Positions 7,528-15,563 are shown, numbered from the stretch's first letter. The stretch is DNA of 64,000 bases from Catenuloplanes niger (GCF_031458255.1 NZ_JAVDYC010000001.1:4969001-5033000); one strand, 5' to 3'. Made by a program: numbers and translations. The notes: a model not told the origin generated them from the letters alone.

Positions 7528-8166
7528 ATGGATCTCGCACAGAACGCCGTCATCGGCACGCCGGAGGAGCTGCGTGAGCTGCTCGGCGTGCCGATGCCGC
7601 GCGCGGTCAACAAGGAACGGGTCACGCTGCACGCGCGGGACCGGGAGTGGCTGGCCGCGTCCCCGTTCTGCGTCATCTCGACGTCGGCCGCGGACGGCAG
7701 CTGCGACGCCTCGCCGAAGGGCGACCCGCCCGGCTTCACGCTGGTGCTGGACGACGCCACGATCGCGATCCCGGAGCGGCCCGGCAACCGCCGCGCCGAC
7801 GGCTACCTGAACGTGCTGAGCAACCCGCACGTCGGCCTGCTCTACCTGATCCCCGGCCGCACCGAGACGCTGCGGATCAACGGCCGGGCGCGCCTGGTGC
7901 GGGACGCGCCGTACTTCGCGGACATGACGGTCAAGGGCCACCGGCCGATCCTGGCGCTGGAGGTGGAGATCGAGCAGATCTTCCTCCACTGCGCCAAGGC
8001 GTTCCTCCGCTCCGAGCTGTGGCAGCCGGAGACCTGGCACCCCGAGGTGCTGCCCCGGCATGCCCGGCTGGTCAAGGACGTCCAGCCGGACACGCCGGAG
8101 ACGCTGGAGCAGCTGGAGGCCTACTACGGCCCGAGCTACGCGGAGGGGCTCTACCGCAGCAGGTAG
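7528..8166 (+). CDS. pyridoxamine 5'-phosphate oxidase family flavoprotein
   Basis: This 212-aa protein of the PPOX split-barrel group binds FMN or F420-like cofactors. Family landmarks are the barrel start WLAASPFCVISTSAADGSCDAS, the cofactor segment LVLDDATIAIPERPGNRRADG, and the C-terminal HCAKAFLRSELW typical of the MSMEG_1061-type subgroup. It follows a GGGGAGGAG ribosome binding site and starts 109 nt after ugd, so it may have its own promoter. Its 3' end overlaps the end of the convergent M16-like gene by 16 nt. The substrate is unknown; the subgroup is annotated only as oxidoreductase. Confidence 0.8.
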   Translation: MDLAQNAVIGTPEELRELLGVPMPRAVNKERVTLHARDREWLAASPFCVISTSAADGSCDASPKGDPPGFTLVLDDATIAIPERPGNRRADGYLNVLSNPHVGLLYLIPGRTETLRINGRARLVRDAPYFADMTVKGHRPILALEVEIEQIFLHCAKAFLRSELWQPETWHPEVLPRHARLVKDVQPDTPETLEQLEAYYGPSYAEGLYRSR

Positions 8167-9878
8167 CCCGCCAGCCGGCGCAGGCCGCGGATCCCCCGGT
8201 CGGTCAGCAGCAGCGCCACCAGCAGGCTCACCGCGATCACGGTCGCCCGCACCGGCGTGTTCCCGTCGAGCGCGTCGATCAGGCGGATGTTCACCAGGAA
8301 CAGCGCGATGATCAGGGTCCACCGCACGCCGTCGGAGACCGCGGCGATCCGGTCCGCCGTCCGGTGCAGCGCCCGGTGCAGCGTCCGGCCGGCCCGGCGG
8401 CGTGCGAGGCGGACCCGGGACGGCGGCCGGGGGATGTCCTCCGGGTCCCGGGCCGGCATCGCCACGCGCAGCTCCGGCGGCACGGCCGCGTCGATCGCGG
8501 CCATCGCGGCCGGGGTCACGGTGAACAGCGCCGGCTCCAGGTGCGCGGAGATCGCGTCGAAACCGATCAGCCGGCGGGCCCCGTCCGGCCAGGCCAGCAT
8601 CGCGGCGACCTCGGCGTACCGCACGGTCACCACGCCGCCGTCGCCCTGCAGGGACACGCCCTCCGGGCCGATGACCATCGACTGCCCGCGGTTCGCCCGG
8701 AACGGGTACCGGTCGCCGTAGACCGGCCGGGCCGAGTCCGTCGGCGCGGCCGTGAACCCGGCCCAGTCCGGACTGCGGCCCGCCGGCACCATCAGCAGCG
8801 ACGACGCGTGCGCCTCGGCGGCGACCGCGGCGACGTCCTCCGGGGTGACCGCGCGCAACTGCGCGCGCAGCTCGGCCGGGGACAGGGTGGGGTAGCCGAG
8901 CAGTTCGTTCTGCACCAGGCCGGGCAGGCGGCGCGCCGCCGCGTCCGCGCCGTCCAGGGCCGACTCCGCCTTCGTGACGTACGCGTCGACGTCGGTCCGC
9001 TCGACCCGGCCGTACCGGAGCGCGGCCAGCACGTCCACGAACTCGCCGAGCAGCGGCCCGCGCTTCTCCGGCAGCATGTCCGCGAGCGCGTAGACCGAGG
9101 CGTGGGTGGCGTCCCGGGGCTGGTAGTCCGCGCCGACGTGGTACGAGTACCCGCCCTCCTGCCGCAGCGAACGGAACAGCGCGCGCTCCAGCACACCGGC
9201 GAACACCCCGGCCGCGGTGCTGCGCGCGACGATCCCCTCGTACACCACGGCCCGCTCGCTCGGCCCGTGGAAGTACGCGGGCGTCACCGGCAGCGCGGAC
9301 GTGACCGCCGGCGCCGGCATGCGGGTGCCGGAGTCCGGCAGCGACAGCCGCAGCCCGGCCGGCACCCGGTCGCCGGCGATCCACAGCATCGCGTTCGCCC
9401 GGGTGAACCAGCGGGCGGCCCAGGCGCGCAGGTCGTCCGGGGTGAGCGCGGCGAGACCGAACTCGGGGTAGCCGATCACGCCGTGACCGCGGGCACCGTA
9501 CCGCCAGACCGCCATCGGCTCGGCGGCCGAGCTGCCGCGGCCCGCCTCCTCGGTGCGCAGGATCTCCTTCTCCACGGCCAGCCGGTCCAGCGGCAGGTCG
9601 GTGAGCGCGCCGCAGACGCCGTTCAGGAACGCCACCACGTCGGACTCCGAGCCCTGCGACTGGAACGTGGTGGTGATCGGCGAGGTCGCGCCGTTGAAGT
9701 GGTAGTCGGTCATGCCGAGCCCGTGCAGCGCCAGGTGCTCGATCAGGTGGGTGATCCCGGACCGGGCCAGCGTCTCGTCGGCCCGCCCGACCCGGAAGAC
9801 CAGCCCGGCCGTCATCGGGCCGTCCACCGGCGCGAGCACGGTGGGCACGCCGTCGACCTCGGTGTGCGCGATCGTCAT
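8151..9878 (-). CDS. M16-type metallopeptidase fused to PH-like domain and membrane helices, copy 1
   Basis: This is a 575-aa protein. Residues 1-380 or so resemble an M16 (pitrilysin/insulinase) unit with the inverted zinc motif HLIEH (44-48) and a downstream EKEILRTEEAG segment that can supply the third ligand. Unlike secreted M16 enzymes there is no signal peptide. Residues about 405-470 (QSMVIGPEGVSLQGDGG...LAWPDGARRLIGFD) look like a bacterial PH-type small beta domain. The C-terminus has a basic amphipathic stretch and two hydrophobic helices. The start overlaps the stop of the partner gene (ATGA at 9878). It is paralogous, domain for domain, to the protein at 10892-12562. Peptidase activity is plausible because the zinc motif is intact; the substrate is unknown. 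Confidence 0.65.
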   Translation of the reverse strand: MTIAHTEVDGVPTVLAPVDGPMTAGLVFRVGRADETLARSGITHLIEHLALHGLGMTDYHFNGATSPITTTFQSQGSESDVVAFLNGVCGALTDLPLDRLAVEKEILRTEEAGRGSSAAEPMAVWRYGARGHGVIGYPEFGLAALTPDDLRAWAARWFTRANAMLWIAGDRVPAGLRLSLPDSGTRMPAPAVTSALPVTPAYFHGPSERAVVYEGIVARSTAAGVFAGVLERALFRSLRQEGGYSYHVGADYQPRDATHASVYALADMLPEKRGPLLGEFVDVLAALRYGRVERTDVDAYVTKAESALDGADAAARRLPGLVQNELLGYPTLSPAELRAQLRAVTPEDVAAVAAEAHASSLLMVPAGRSPDWAGFTAAPTDSARPVYGDRYPFRANRGQSMVIGPEGVSLQGDGGVVTVRYAEVAAMLAWPDGARRLIGFDAISAHLEPALFTVTPAAMAAIDAAVPPELRVAMPARDPEDIPRPPSRVRLARRRAGRTLHRALHRTADRIAAVSDGVRWTLIIALFLVNIRLIDALDGNTPVRATVIAVSLLVALLLTDRGIRGLRRLAGYLLR

Positions 9879-10846
9879 GCCGCCGCCCTCGCTCCCGCGA
9901 TCGCGTCCGCCCGGCGCCGGACGAACGTCTCACCCGGGTCCCTGCCCAGGTAGGTCCACGGCGACCGGGTGGCCAGCGGGCCGAGCGCCGCGAACAGGCC
10001 GGCGGCCGCGCGGTGGTCCTCCAGCATCGTGAAGATCCCGGCGAACATGTTCAGCACCCAGACCCAGCCGACGGTACGGCGGAACTCCGGGTGCCAGATC
10101 GACCGGTGCGCCGCCTCGTAGATCTCGTCGCGGACCGGCTGCGACGTCAGGTAGGCCGCGTCCTCGCCGCTCGGCAGGCTGAGCCAGTGCTCCAGGTGGG
10201 CGTCCACCACCAGCACCGCGTTGTGCGCGCCCGCCGGGGCGGCCAGCATGCGTTCCCGGGCGAACGTGTGCACCTGCTCCCACGAGCCGCTCCACTTGGG
10301 ACAGAGCAGCTGGAGCAGGCCGGCCTGCGCGTTGAGCTGGTGCGGGTCGACGCGGGCCACCCGGTCGTACCGGCGGCGGGCCTCGTCCGCCCCCAGCTGC
10401 AGCCCCATGGCCACGGTGATCCGCCACTGCCAGGCGGCCACGTTGTCCGGGTTGCGGGCGGTCGCCTCGATCAGCACCCCCTCCGCCCGGCGCAGGTACC
10501 CGTGGAAGTCGGTGAACTGCCGCTCGGACACGGACCGCGCCCAGCCCGAGCCGCGGATCAGCCACCCGGCCGAGACCAGGTGGGCGCCGAGCATCGCACC
10601 GGCCGCCGGATCGCCGGGCTCCGCCGCCAGCGCGGCGTTCAGCACGGTCACCAGGTGCGCGGTCTCGGCCGGCCGCTCGATGTCGCCGATCGCGGCGACC
10701 AGCTGCGCCCGGCCGGCCCGGTCCGCCGCGTCCCAGAGGCGGCGGACGGCCGGCCAGTCACCGGCGCCGAGCGCCGTTCGAAGAGCCCCGATCTCGGGGT
10801 ACGGGGTCGCGGCGTCGAAGTCCGGCGCCGGCAACGGGGGAAGCAT
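9875..10846 (-). CDS. helical-repeat-like partner protein of the M16 cassette, copy 1
   Basis: A 323-aa soluble, Ala/Arg/Trp-rich, probably all-helical protein. Landmarks are a start block (PDFDAATPYPEIGALRTALG), GDWPAVRRLWDAADRAG, a central TPR-like stretch (RNPDNVAAWQWRITVAMG, RYDRVARVDPHQLNAQAG), FARERMLAAPAGAHNAVLV and a C-terminal WHPEFRRTVGWVWVLN. The repeat spacing recalls TPR or DUF4034-type proteins; I cannot assign a family firmly. The same blocks recur in the paralogue at 12559-13503. It is translationally coupled to the M16-like gene. The start has no Shine-Dalgarno and sits 7 nt after a TAAGAT hexamer, so the mRNA is probably leaderless. Confidence 0.6.
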   Translation of the reverse strand: MLPPLPAPDFDAATPYPEIGALRTALGAGDWPAVRRLWDAADRAGRAQLVAAIGDIERPAETAHLVTVLNAALAAEPGDPAAGAMLGAHLVSAGWLIRGSGWARSVSERQFTDFHGYLRRAEGVLIEATARNPDNVAAWQWRITVAMGLQLGADEARRRYDRVARVDPHQLNAQAGLLQLLCPKWSGSWEQVHTFARERMLAAPAGAHNAVLVVDAHLEHWLSLPSGEDAAYLTSQPVRDEIYEAAHRSIWHPEFRRTVGWVWVLNMFAGIFTMLEDHRAAAGLFAALGPLATRSPWTYLGRDPGETFVRRRADAIAGARAAA

Positions 10847-10853
10847 GGCGCGG

Positions 10854-10859
10854 ATCTTA
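10854..10859 (-). promoter_or_regulatory. -10 element TAAGAT for a leaderless transcript, cassette copy 1
   Basis: Read on the minus strand, TAAGAT is followed by CCGCGCC and then the ATG at 10846. Transcription would begin at or next to the start codon. No good -35 is seen. The same 16 bases (TAAGATCCGCGCCATG) occur before copy 2. Confidence 0.5.
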
Positions 10860-10891
10860 AATGATCTTCAGTTGGCCGCGCAGCCCCGTTT

Positions 10892-12562
10892 TCACGAACG
10901 CGCCGCGGCCTCCCGCGCACGGGTCAGGCGGCGGTGCGCGACCGTGGTGTTCCGCACCCGGCGCAGCCGGAAGCCGCCCCAGGTCCAGGCGACCAGGAAG
11001 ATCCCGGACAGCGTGACCGGCGCGGACGACGCGCCCGGCGTGATCGCCAGCATCAGCGCGGCCCAGGCCAGCACCCAGGCGACCAGCCCGAGGAAGAGCG
11101 CGCCGGCGCCGCCGTACCGGACCGGGTGCTTCCCGCGCGGCCGTGGGACCGGGATCGCGTCCGCGTCGCGCGGCGGCAGCGCCACGTGCCGGTCCGCCGG
11201 TACCGCCGCGTCGACGGCCGGGACCACGTCCGCCGGGGTCTCGTGCAGCGTCGGCTCGACGTCCACGTGCCGCGCGTCCACGCCGACCAGCCGCCGTCCG
11301 CCGTCCGGCCACTTGAGCAGCACCGCGGTGGACGCGAACGGCACGGTCACCGGCCGGGTGTCCGGCCAGGTGCGGGTGATCCCGGTCCGGTCCATGGTGA
11401 GCGCGGCCCGGCGGCTCTCCAGCGAGCGGAACCGTCGGCCGGTCACCGGTTCCGGGTCGGCCGGGGCCGACCCGATCAGCCCGCTCCACGACGTCAGCAG
11501 CAGCTCCGCACCGCGGGACGCGGCCACGAGCTCACCGACCTGGTCGGCCGTGACCGCGCGCAGCCGCGCGCGCAGCTCCTCGACGGGCGGCTCCGGTGCG
11601 CCGGTGAGCAGCCCGAACGCGCGACCGGGCAGCCGGGACACGGCGGCGTCCGGCGCGATCAGCGCCCGGTCCAGTTCCTGCCGCGCGGCCGCGACGTGCT
11701 CGGCCGGGACCGGCTGCGCGCGCAGCGCGGCCAGCGCGTCCAGGAACTCGCCGGCGATCGGTCCCGGGTCACCGGAGAAGATCTCGGCGAGCACGGTGAC
11801 CGAGGCGAGGCCGTCGCCGCGCGGCCGGTGATGCGCCTTCACCCGGTACGCGCCCGCACCGGCCACCGAGCCGGTGGCCGCGAAGACGGCCCGCTCCAGC
11901 ACGCCCGCGTAGACCTCGGTGACGACACCGGCCGGCTGCAGCTCGTCGCGGACGATCGCGGCGTACGGCGGCGGCCGGAACAGGCCGAACCGGTCCGGCA
12001 GCGCGGTCGCGTCCGGCACCGGCCGGCGGGCGCCGGACGGCAGGGCCAGCCGCAGCCCGGTGACCTCGCCGGTCGTCCACAGGACCGCGTTCTCCCGGGT
12101 GAAGTACGTGTCGATCCACCGGCGCACGTCCGCGGCGGTGAGCGCGGGCAGTCCCCACTCCGGCAGCCCGGCCAGGCCGTGGTGCCGCGCGCCGTAGCGG
12201 ACCACCGCGAGCGAGTCGAAGATCGTCGGGGTCCGCTGCGACGCCTCCGCGGCCAGCTCCGCCTTCGCGGCGTCCAGCTGCGGCGCCGGGTCCGCGGCCA
12301 GCGCGGCGCAGACGTGCTGCAGGTGCGCGTGCACGTCGGCGACGGTGCCCGCCACGGCGAACGTGGTGACCACCGGCGAGACGCCCCCGCAGGTGCCGCC
12401 GGCCCGGCGCAGCACCAGGTGCTCGACCAGGTGGGTCACGCCGGCGAGGACCGGGGTCTCGTCCGCCTGACCGGCCCGGAAGACCAGCGCGGCGCGGACC
12501 GGCCCGGCCGCCGGCGCGTGCAGGACCGGGACGCCGTCGATCTCCGACTCGGTGACCATCAT
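10892..12562 (-). CDS. M16-type metallopeptidase fused to PH-like domain and membrane helices, copy 2
   Basis: This 556-aa paralogue of the 8151-9878 product has the same order. A VTESEIDGVPVLHAPAAG start leads to the inverted zinc motif HLVEH at the identical position 44-48, with a possible third ligand in the segment KAELAAEAS. After the M16-like region come a PH-like segment (ALTMDRTGITRTWPDTRP...LLKWPDGGRRLVGVD) and a C-terminal pair of membrane helices around AGALFLGLVAWVLAWAALM and a second hydrophobic stretch. I chose the ATG at 12562 because it gives the same ATGA overlap with the partner gene as copy 1. The copies have diverged clearly, so the duplication is not recent and both have been kept. 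Substrate and role are unknown. Confidence 0.65.
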   Translation of the reverse strand: MMVTESEIDGVPVLHAPAAGPVRAALVFRAGQADETPVLAGVTHLVEHLVLRRAGGTCGGVSPVVTTFAVAGTVADVHAHLQHVCAALAADPAPQLDAAKAELAAEASQRTPTIFDSLAVVRYGARHHGLAGLPEWGLPALTAADVRRWIDTYFTRENAVLWTTGEVTGLRLALPSGARRPVPDATALPDRFGLFRPPPYAAIVRDELQPAGVVTEVYAGVLERAVFAATGSVAGAGAYRVKAHHRPRGDGLASVTVLAEIFSGDPGPIAGEFLDALAALRAQPVPAEHVAAARQELDRALIAPDAAVSRLPGRAFGLLTGAPEPPVEELRARLRAVTADQVGELVAASRGAELLLTSWSGLIGSAPADPEPVTGRRFRSLESRRAALTMDRTGITRTWPDTRPVTVPFASTAVLLKWPDGGRRLVGVDARHVDVEPTLHETPADVVPAVDAAVPADRHVALPPRDADAIPVPRPRGKHPVRYGGAGALFLGLVAWVLAWAALMLAITPGASSAPVTLSGIFLVAWTWGGFRLRRVRNTTVAHRRLTRAREAAARS

Positions 12563-13503
12563 GCGAGTGCCCGCCTGCGGAACCGGGCGAACGTGCGGCC
12601 CGGGTGGCGGGAGAACCGTTCCAGGAACCGCTGCAGGTAGTTCCACGGATAGTCGGTCGCGTGCGGCCCGAGCTCGCGGAAGACCCGGGCGGCCGCCGCG
12701 TACTCACCGGCCGCGGCGAACGCGCCCGCGAAGTGGTTCAGGACCACGACCCAGCCGGGGGTACGCCGGAACGCCGGGTGCCAGACGGAACGCTCCGCCG
12801 CCTCGTGCAGCTCCGCGCGTACCGGGGCGGTGGTGAGGTGCCGCACGCCGTCGATGAACACGTGCTCCAGGTGCGCCTCCGCCACCAGCACCGCGTTGTG
12901 CGCGCCGTCCGGCGCGGCCAGCATCCGCTCGCGGGCGAAGCCGTGCATCGCCGCCCGGTCGCCGCCCCACTTCGGGGCGAGCTGCTGCAGGTAGAGGGAC
13001 TGGGTGGCCCGGTGGTGCGGATCGATCGCGGCGACCCGCTCGTACCGGCGGCGCGCCTCGGCCTGACCCGCCTGCAGCCCGCGTGCGGCGGTGATCCGCT
13101 GCTGCCAGGCCGTCAGATTGCCCGGGTCGTGCGCGGTCGCGGCGGACAGCACCGCCTCGGCCTGCCGCAGGTGGTCGTGGAAGCCGGCCCACTGCTCCCG
13201 GCTGACGTACCGCGCCGGGGCGGCGGTGCGCACCCGCCACCCGGCCACGATCAGGTGGCCGCCGAGCATGGCCGCCGCGGCGCCGTCCGCCGGGTCCGCC
13301 GCCACCGCCCGCCGGAGCTGGTCACCCGCGTCCGGCAGGTCGGCCGCCTCCTGCACCAGCAGCGCCCGCCCGTCCCATCCCATCGGGTCGTAGAGCGCGC
13401 GTACCGCGGGCCAGTCGCCGTCGCGCAGCGCCGTTCGGAGCAGACCGACCTCCGGGTAGGCGTTCGCGGAATCGAAGTCGGGAGTGGACAGCGTCGCAGG
13501 CAT
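12559..13503 (-). CDS. helical-repeat-like partner protein of the M16 cassette, copy 2
   Basis: A 314-aa paralogue of the 9875-10846 product. It shares PDFDSANAYPEVGLLRTALR, GDWPAVRALYDPMG, AATAHDPGNLTAWQQRITAA, RYERVAAIDPHHRATQS, FARERMLAAPDGAHNAVLV and WHPAFRRTPGWVVVLNHFAG. It is probably all-helical and cytoplasmic, with no signal peptide. The start at 13503 matches copy 1 in sequence and in the TAAGAT-7 nt-ATG spacing; longer upstream starts would run through the promoter. Its stop overlaps the ATG of the second M16-like gene. I do not recognise the family beyond a TPR or DUF4034-like impression. Strict pairing with the peptidase-like gene suggests the two proteins act together. Confidence 0.6.
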   Translation of the reverse strand: MPATLSTPDFDSANAYPEVGLLRTALRDGDWPAVRALYDPMGWDGRALLVQEAADLPDAGDQLRRAVAADPADGAAAAMLGGHLIVAGWRVRTAAPARYVSREQWAGFHDHLRQAEAVLSAATAHDPGNLTAWQQRITAARGLQAGQAEARRRYERVAAIDPHHRATQSLYLQQLAPKWGGDRAAMHGFARERMLAAPDGAHNAVLVAEAHLEHVFIDGVRHLTTAPVRAELHEAAERSVWHPAFRRTPGWVVVLNHFAGAFAAAGEYAAAARVFRELGPHATDYPWNYLQRFLERFSRHPGRTFARFRRRALA

Positions 13504-13510
13504 GGCGCGG

Positions 13511-13516
13511 ATCTTA
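13511..13516 (-). promoter_or_regulatory. -10 element TAAGAT for a leaderless transcript, cassette copy 2
   Basis: TAAGAT on the minus strand, 7 nt before the ATG at 13503, in the same 16-base context as copy 1. The sequence further upstream is not conserved between the copies, so this short block looks selected and not just duplicated. Confidence 0.5.
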
Positions 13517-13580
13517 GAACCAGCACCGCGCGCGGTCTGCGTGACCTGGCTCACCGCGGGCGCACCGAACCGCTGCTCGC

Positions 13581-13623
13581 GGCGGCCGTGGCTCCCGGCG
13601 CCCACCGGGGAGCCACGGCCGCC
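13581..13623 (-). terminator. hairpin terminator of the aminotransferase gene
   Basis: Perfect 15-bp stem (13581-13595 with 13609-13623) with a 13-nt loop, 24 nt after the aminotransferase stop. No U-run follows, which is usual for high-GC actinomycete terminators. Confidence 0.55.
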
Positions 13624-13647
13624 GGGTGACCGGACCGGGCGATGCCG

Positions 13648-14883
13648 TCAGCGGACCACGGCGTGCATGCCGGTTCCGTTGGTCAGCGCCGCGCGGTTGG
13701 CCGGGTGCACGATGAGGTCGGCGCTCTCGTGTTCCGCCTCGACGTGCGTCATGCCCTCGCTGTGCAGGTACCGCCCGTACGCGTGCATGCCCTCCACCAG
13801 CCGGAGTACGTCCTCCGGCGGGCGCACGACGAAGCGCAGGTACTGGCTGGTCATGCCGAGCTTGTTCCCGCACTCGCGGACGTAGATGCCGTACCGCGAG
13901 ATCAGGAAGTCGCGCAGTTCCACGCCGTCCCAGCCGGGCCCCAGCTTGACCAGCAGGAAGTTGCCCTGGGACGGCCAGACCGTGAGACCCGGCACGCGGG
14001 TCAGCTCGTCCGCCATCCGCATCCGGTCGCGGGACAGCCGGCGCAGACTCTCCCGGTACTCGGCCTCGTGGTCCTTGATCATGTGGACCACGGTCTCGGC
14101 CAGCGAGTTCAGGTTCCACTTCGGCAGCGCCGAACCGATCCTCGTGGCCAGCGCCGGGTTCGCCACCATGTAGCCGAACCGGATGCCGTGCAGCCCGAAG
14201 TTCTTGCCCAGGCTCTTCAGCACCAGCATGTTCGACCGGATGCCGGCCTCGGCCGCGACGGACGGCTGCCGTTCCTGGTCCACGAAGTCGATGAACGACT
14301 CGTCGATCACCACCAGGTCCAGGTCGTGCAGCATGTCGACGAAGCGCAGGATCTCCCGCCGCGGGAGGTAACCGCCGTCCGGGTTGTTCGGGTTGCAGAT
14401 CACCGCGACCCGGGACCCGCGCTGCCGGATGAAGCGCGCGTAGTCGTCCAGGTCGAGCTGGTAGTTGTCCGCCTCCTGCAGCGGGTACATGTCGACCCGC
14501 TTGCCGGTCTCCAGCGGCTGGTCGGTCCACCGCCCGAACGTCGGGATCGGGATCGCGACGCTCTCCTTGATCAGCAGGTGGTCGATCCAGGTGATCAGCT
14601 CGGTGGACCCGTTCGCCATCGCCACGGTCTGCGGGTGCAGGCCGAGCGCGCTGCACAGCTGCTTGGTGATGGTGTCCGCGCTGCTCGGGTAGTACTTCAG
14701 GATGCTCTCCAGGTTCGCGGACAGCTCCGCGAACATCTCCGGCGTCGGGAAGTACGGGTTGCAGGGGATGCAGAAGTCGACGATCCGCGCTCCCTCGCCC
14801 ATGTTCCGCTGCAGCGTGGCGATGGACGCGCTGTGCGCCCCTTGCCGCAGGAGACTCAGGTCGATGCTGCTGCCATGTCGCAA
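13648..14883 (-). CDS. class I/II PLP-dependent aminotransferase, HisC/CobD-like
   Basis: This 411-aa fold-type I PLP enzyme resembles histidinol-phosphate aminotransferases and threonine-phosphate decarboxylases. Visible sites are the cofactor-binding ANGSTELITW, the NPNNPDGGY loop, the Asp that contacts the pyridine N in DLVVIDESFIDF, and the Schiff-base Lys in LKSLGKNFGLHGIRFGY. A late Arg in LRFVVRPPEDV likely binds the substrate carboxylate. The start is TTG at 14883, five bases after GGAGG; no better start exists. The N-terminal 40 residues and the last 40 extend beyond the catalytic core. No histidine or cobalamin genes are nearby, so the substrate is open; a role in a specialised amino acid pathway is possible. 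Confidence 0.75.
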   Translation of the reverse strand: MRHGSSIDLSLLRQGAHSASIATLQRNMGEGARIVDFCIPCNPYFPTPEMFAELSANLESILKYYPSSADTITKQLCSALGLHPQTVAMANGSTELITWIDHLLIKESVAIPIPTFGRWTDQPLETGKRVDMYPLQEADNYQLDLDDYARFIRQRGSRVAVICNPNNPDGGYLPRREILRFVDMLHDLDLVVIDESFIDFVDQERQPSVAAEAGIRSNMLVLKSLGKNFGLHGIRFGYMVANPALATRIGSALPKWNLNSLAETVVHMIKDHEAEYRESLRRLSRDRMRMADELTRVPGLTVWPSQGNFLLVKLGPGWDGVELRDFLISRYGIYVRECGNKLGMTSQYLRFVVRPPEDVLRLVEGMHAYGRYLHSEGMTHVEAEHESADLIVHPANRAALTNGTGMHAVVR

Positions 14884-15336
14884 TGCATCCTCCAGCTTGT
14901 CGATCGCCAGGCCCTAACCCCGCGTGTCTCGCCGCCCCGTCCGGCAGCAAGTACGCACGCCAGCACGTCCCGGATCAAACGATCGGCAAAAAGGCCGCCC
15001 CGCGCCGGACCGGGCCGCCGGCCGGCCACCGGGAGACCTCCGTGACACGCCGAGAAAATCTAGGTCGCCGGTACTAGTTTTTCTCGGCGGATGCGGCTAA
15101 TGTTCCTGGTGTTGACAGCAGGGACTGCGACACACGCAGACGGTAGGACCGGGCGAGACGAGCCCGGAGCAGTAAGGAAAGACAGTTGCAGGCGGGGCCG
15201 ATGCAGTTCCGGGGCTCCGCGAGGCACGAGATCTGCCGCACGTGCGGGGGCCATGAGATTTGTCGTGGGGCTCCGGCACCGGCAGACGGCATGACGAAAT
15301 TTTCAGAACGCAGAGGAAAGGGAGGGTAGAGCACCG
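14884..15336. other. gene-free stretch between aminotransferase and candidate peptide gene
   Basis: No convincing coding frame. It holds the start region of the aminotransferase gene, the long inverted repeat at 15048-15089, a TTGACA hexamer at 15112 without a clear -10, and then unstructured sequence of lower GC than its neighbours leading to the small ORF at 15337. Confidence 0.4.
15048..15089. promoter_or_regulatory. long inverted repeat, possible operator or bidirectional terminator
   Basis: Arms CGCCGAGAAAA (15048-15058) and TTTTCTCGGCG (15079-15089) are perfectly complementary, and a nested CTAG/CTAG pair (15060-15063 and 15074-15077) extends the symmetry. It sits between two divergent genes. 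A regulator-binding dyad or a hairpin working on both strands are both possible. Confidence 0.4.
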
Positions 15337-15513
15337 TTGGATCGCCCGCTGCCGGAACGCTTGTTGGGTTCGGTGGCGGACACCGCAGTCTCCATCGAAC
15401 GAGAGGTGGTCTCCGGTCACGCTTATGCGATCCTCGCACCCCATGTCGCCTGTGGCGGTGGGTGTGGATACGACAACCCGGCATCTCCGCCGGTAAATGG
15501 TGTTTACCCGTAA
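15337..15513 (+). CDS. candidate 58-residue peptide gene, TTG start
   Basis: The frame opens at TTG 15337, ten bases after AGGAAAGGGAGGG, and ends at TAA 15511-15513. Its product starts (M)DRPLPERLLGSVADTAVS and ends HVACGGGCGYDNPASPPVNG plus VYP. The N-terminal half looks like an amphipathic helix. The C-terminal half is Gly/Pro-rich with two cysteines three residues apart, a leader-core style seen in small modified peptides, though no modifying enzyme is recognisable nearby except the aminotransferase. Third-position GC is only about 63%, below the neighbours. A strong hairpin starts 5 nt after the stop. I cannot assign a family, and it may instead be non-coding. Confidence 0.35.
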   Translation: MDRPLPERLLGSVADTAVSIEREVVSGHAYAILAPHVACGGGCGYDNPASPPVNGVYP

Positions 15514-15515
15514 AC
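15502..15515. promoter_or_regulatory. palindrome GTTTAC-CC-GTAAAC
   Basis: A perfect 6+2+6 palindrome that covers the stop codon of the small ORF and lies 48 nt before the MerR-like gene. MerR-family regulators bind short dyads near their own promoters, so this may be an autoregulatory site; the spacing and function are inferred. Confidence 0.35.
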
Positions 15516-15518
15516 CCT

Positions 15519-15546
15519 GGGCCCCGGCGCTACTGCGCCGGGGCCC
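15519..15546 (+). terminator. strong 12-bp hairpin between small ORF and MerR-like gene
   Basis: GGGCCCCGGCGC-TACT-GCGCCGGGGCCC is a perfect stem with a tetraloop. It can end the small-ORF transcript, and because the MerR-like RBS begins only 8 nt further it may also attenuate read-through. Confidence 0.65.
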
Positions 15547-15563
15547 TCGACATGGAGATGTAT

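Noticed and set aside
15107-15140. Sigma-70-type promoter from TTGACA at 15112
   Set aside because: No acceptable -10 at 16-19 nt; recorded only as a hexamer.
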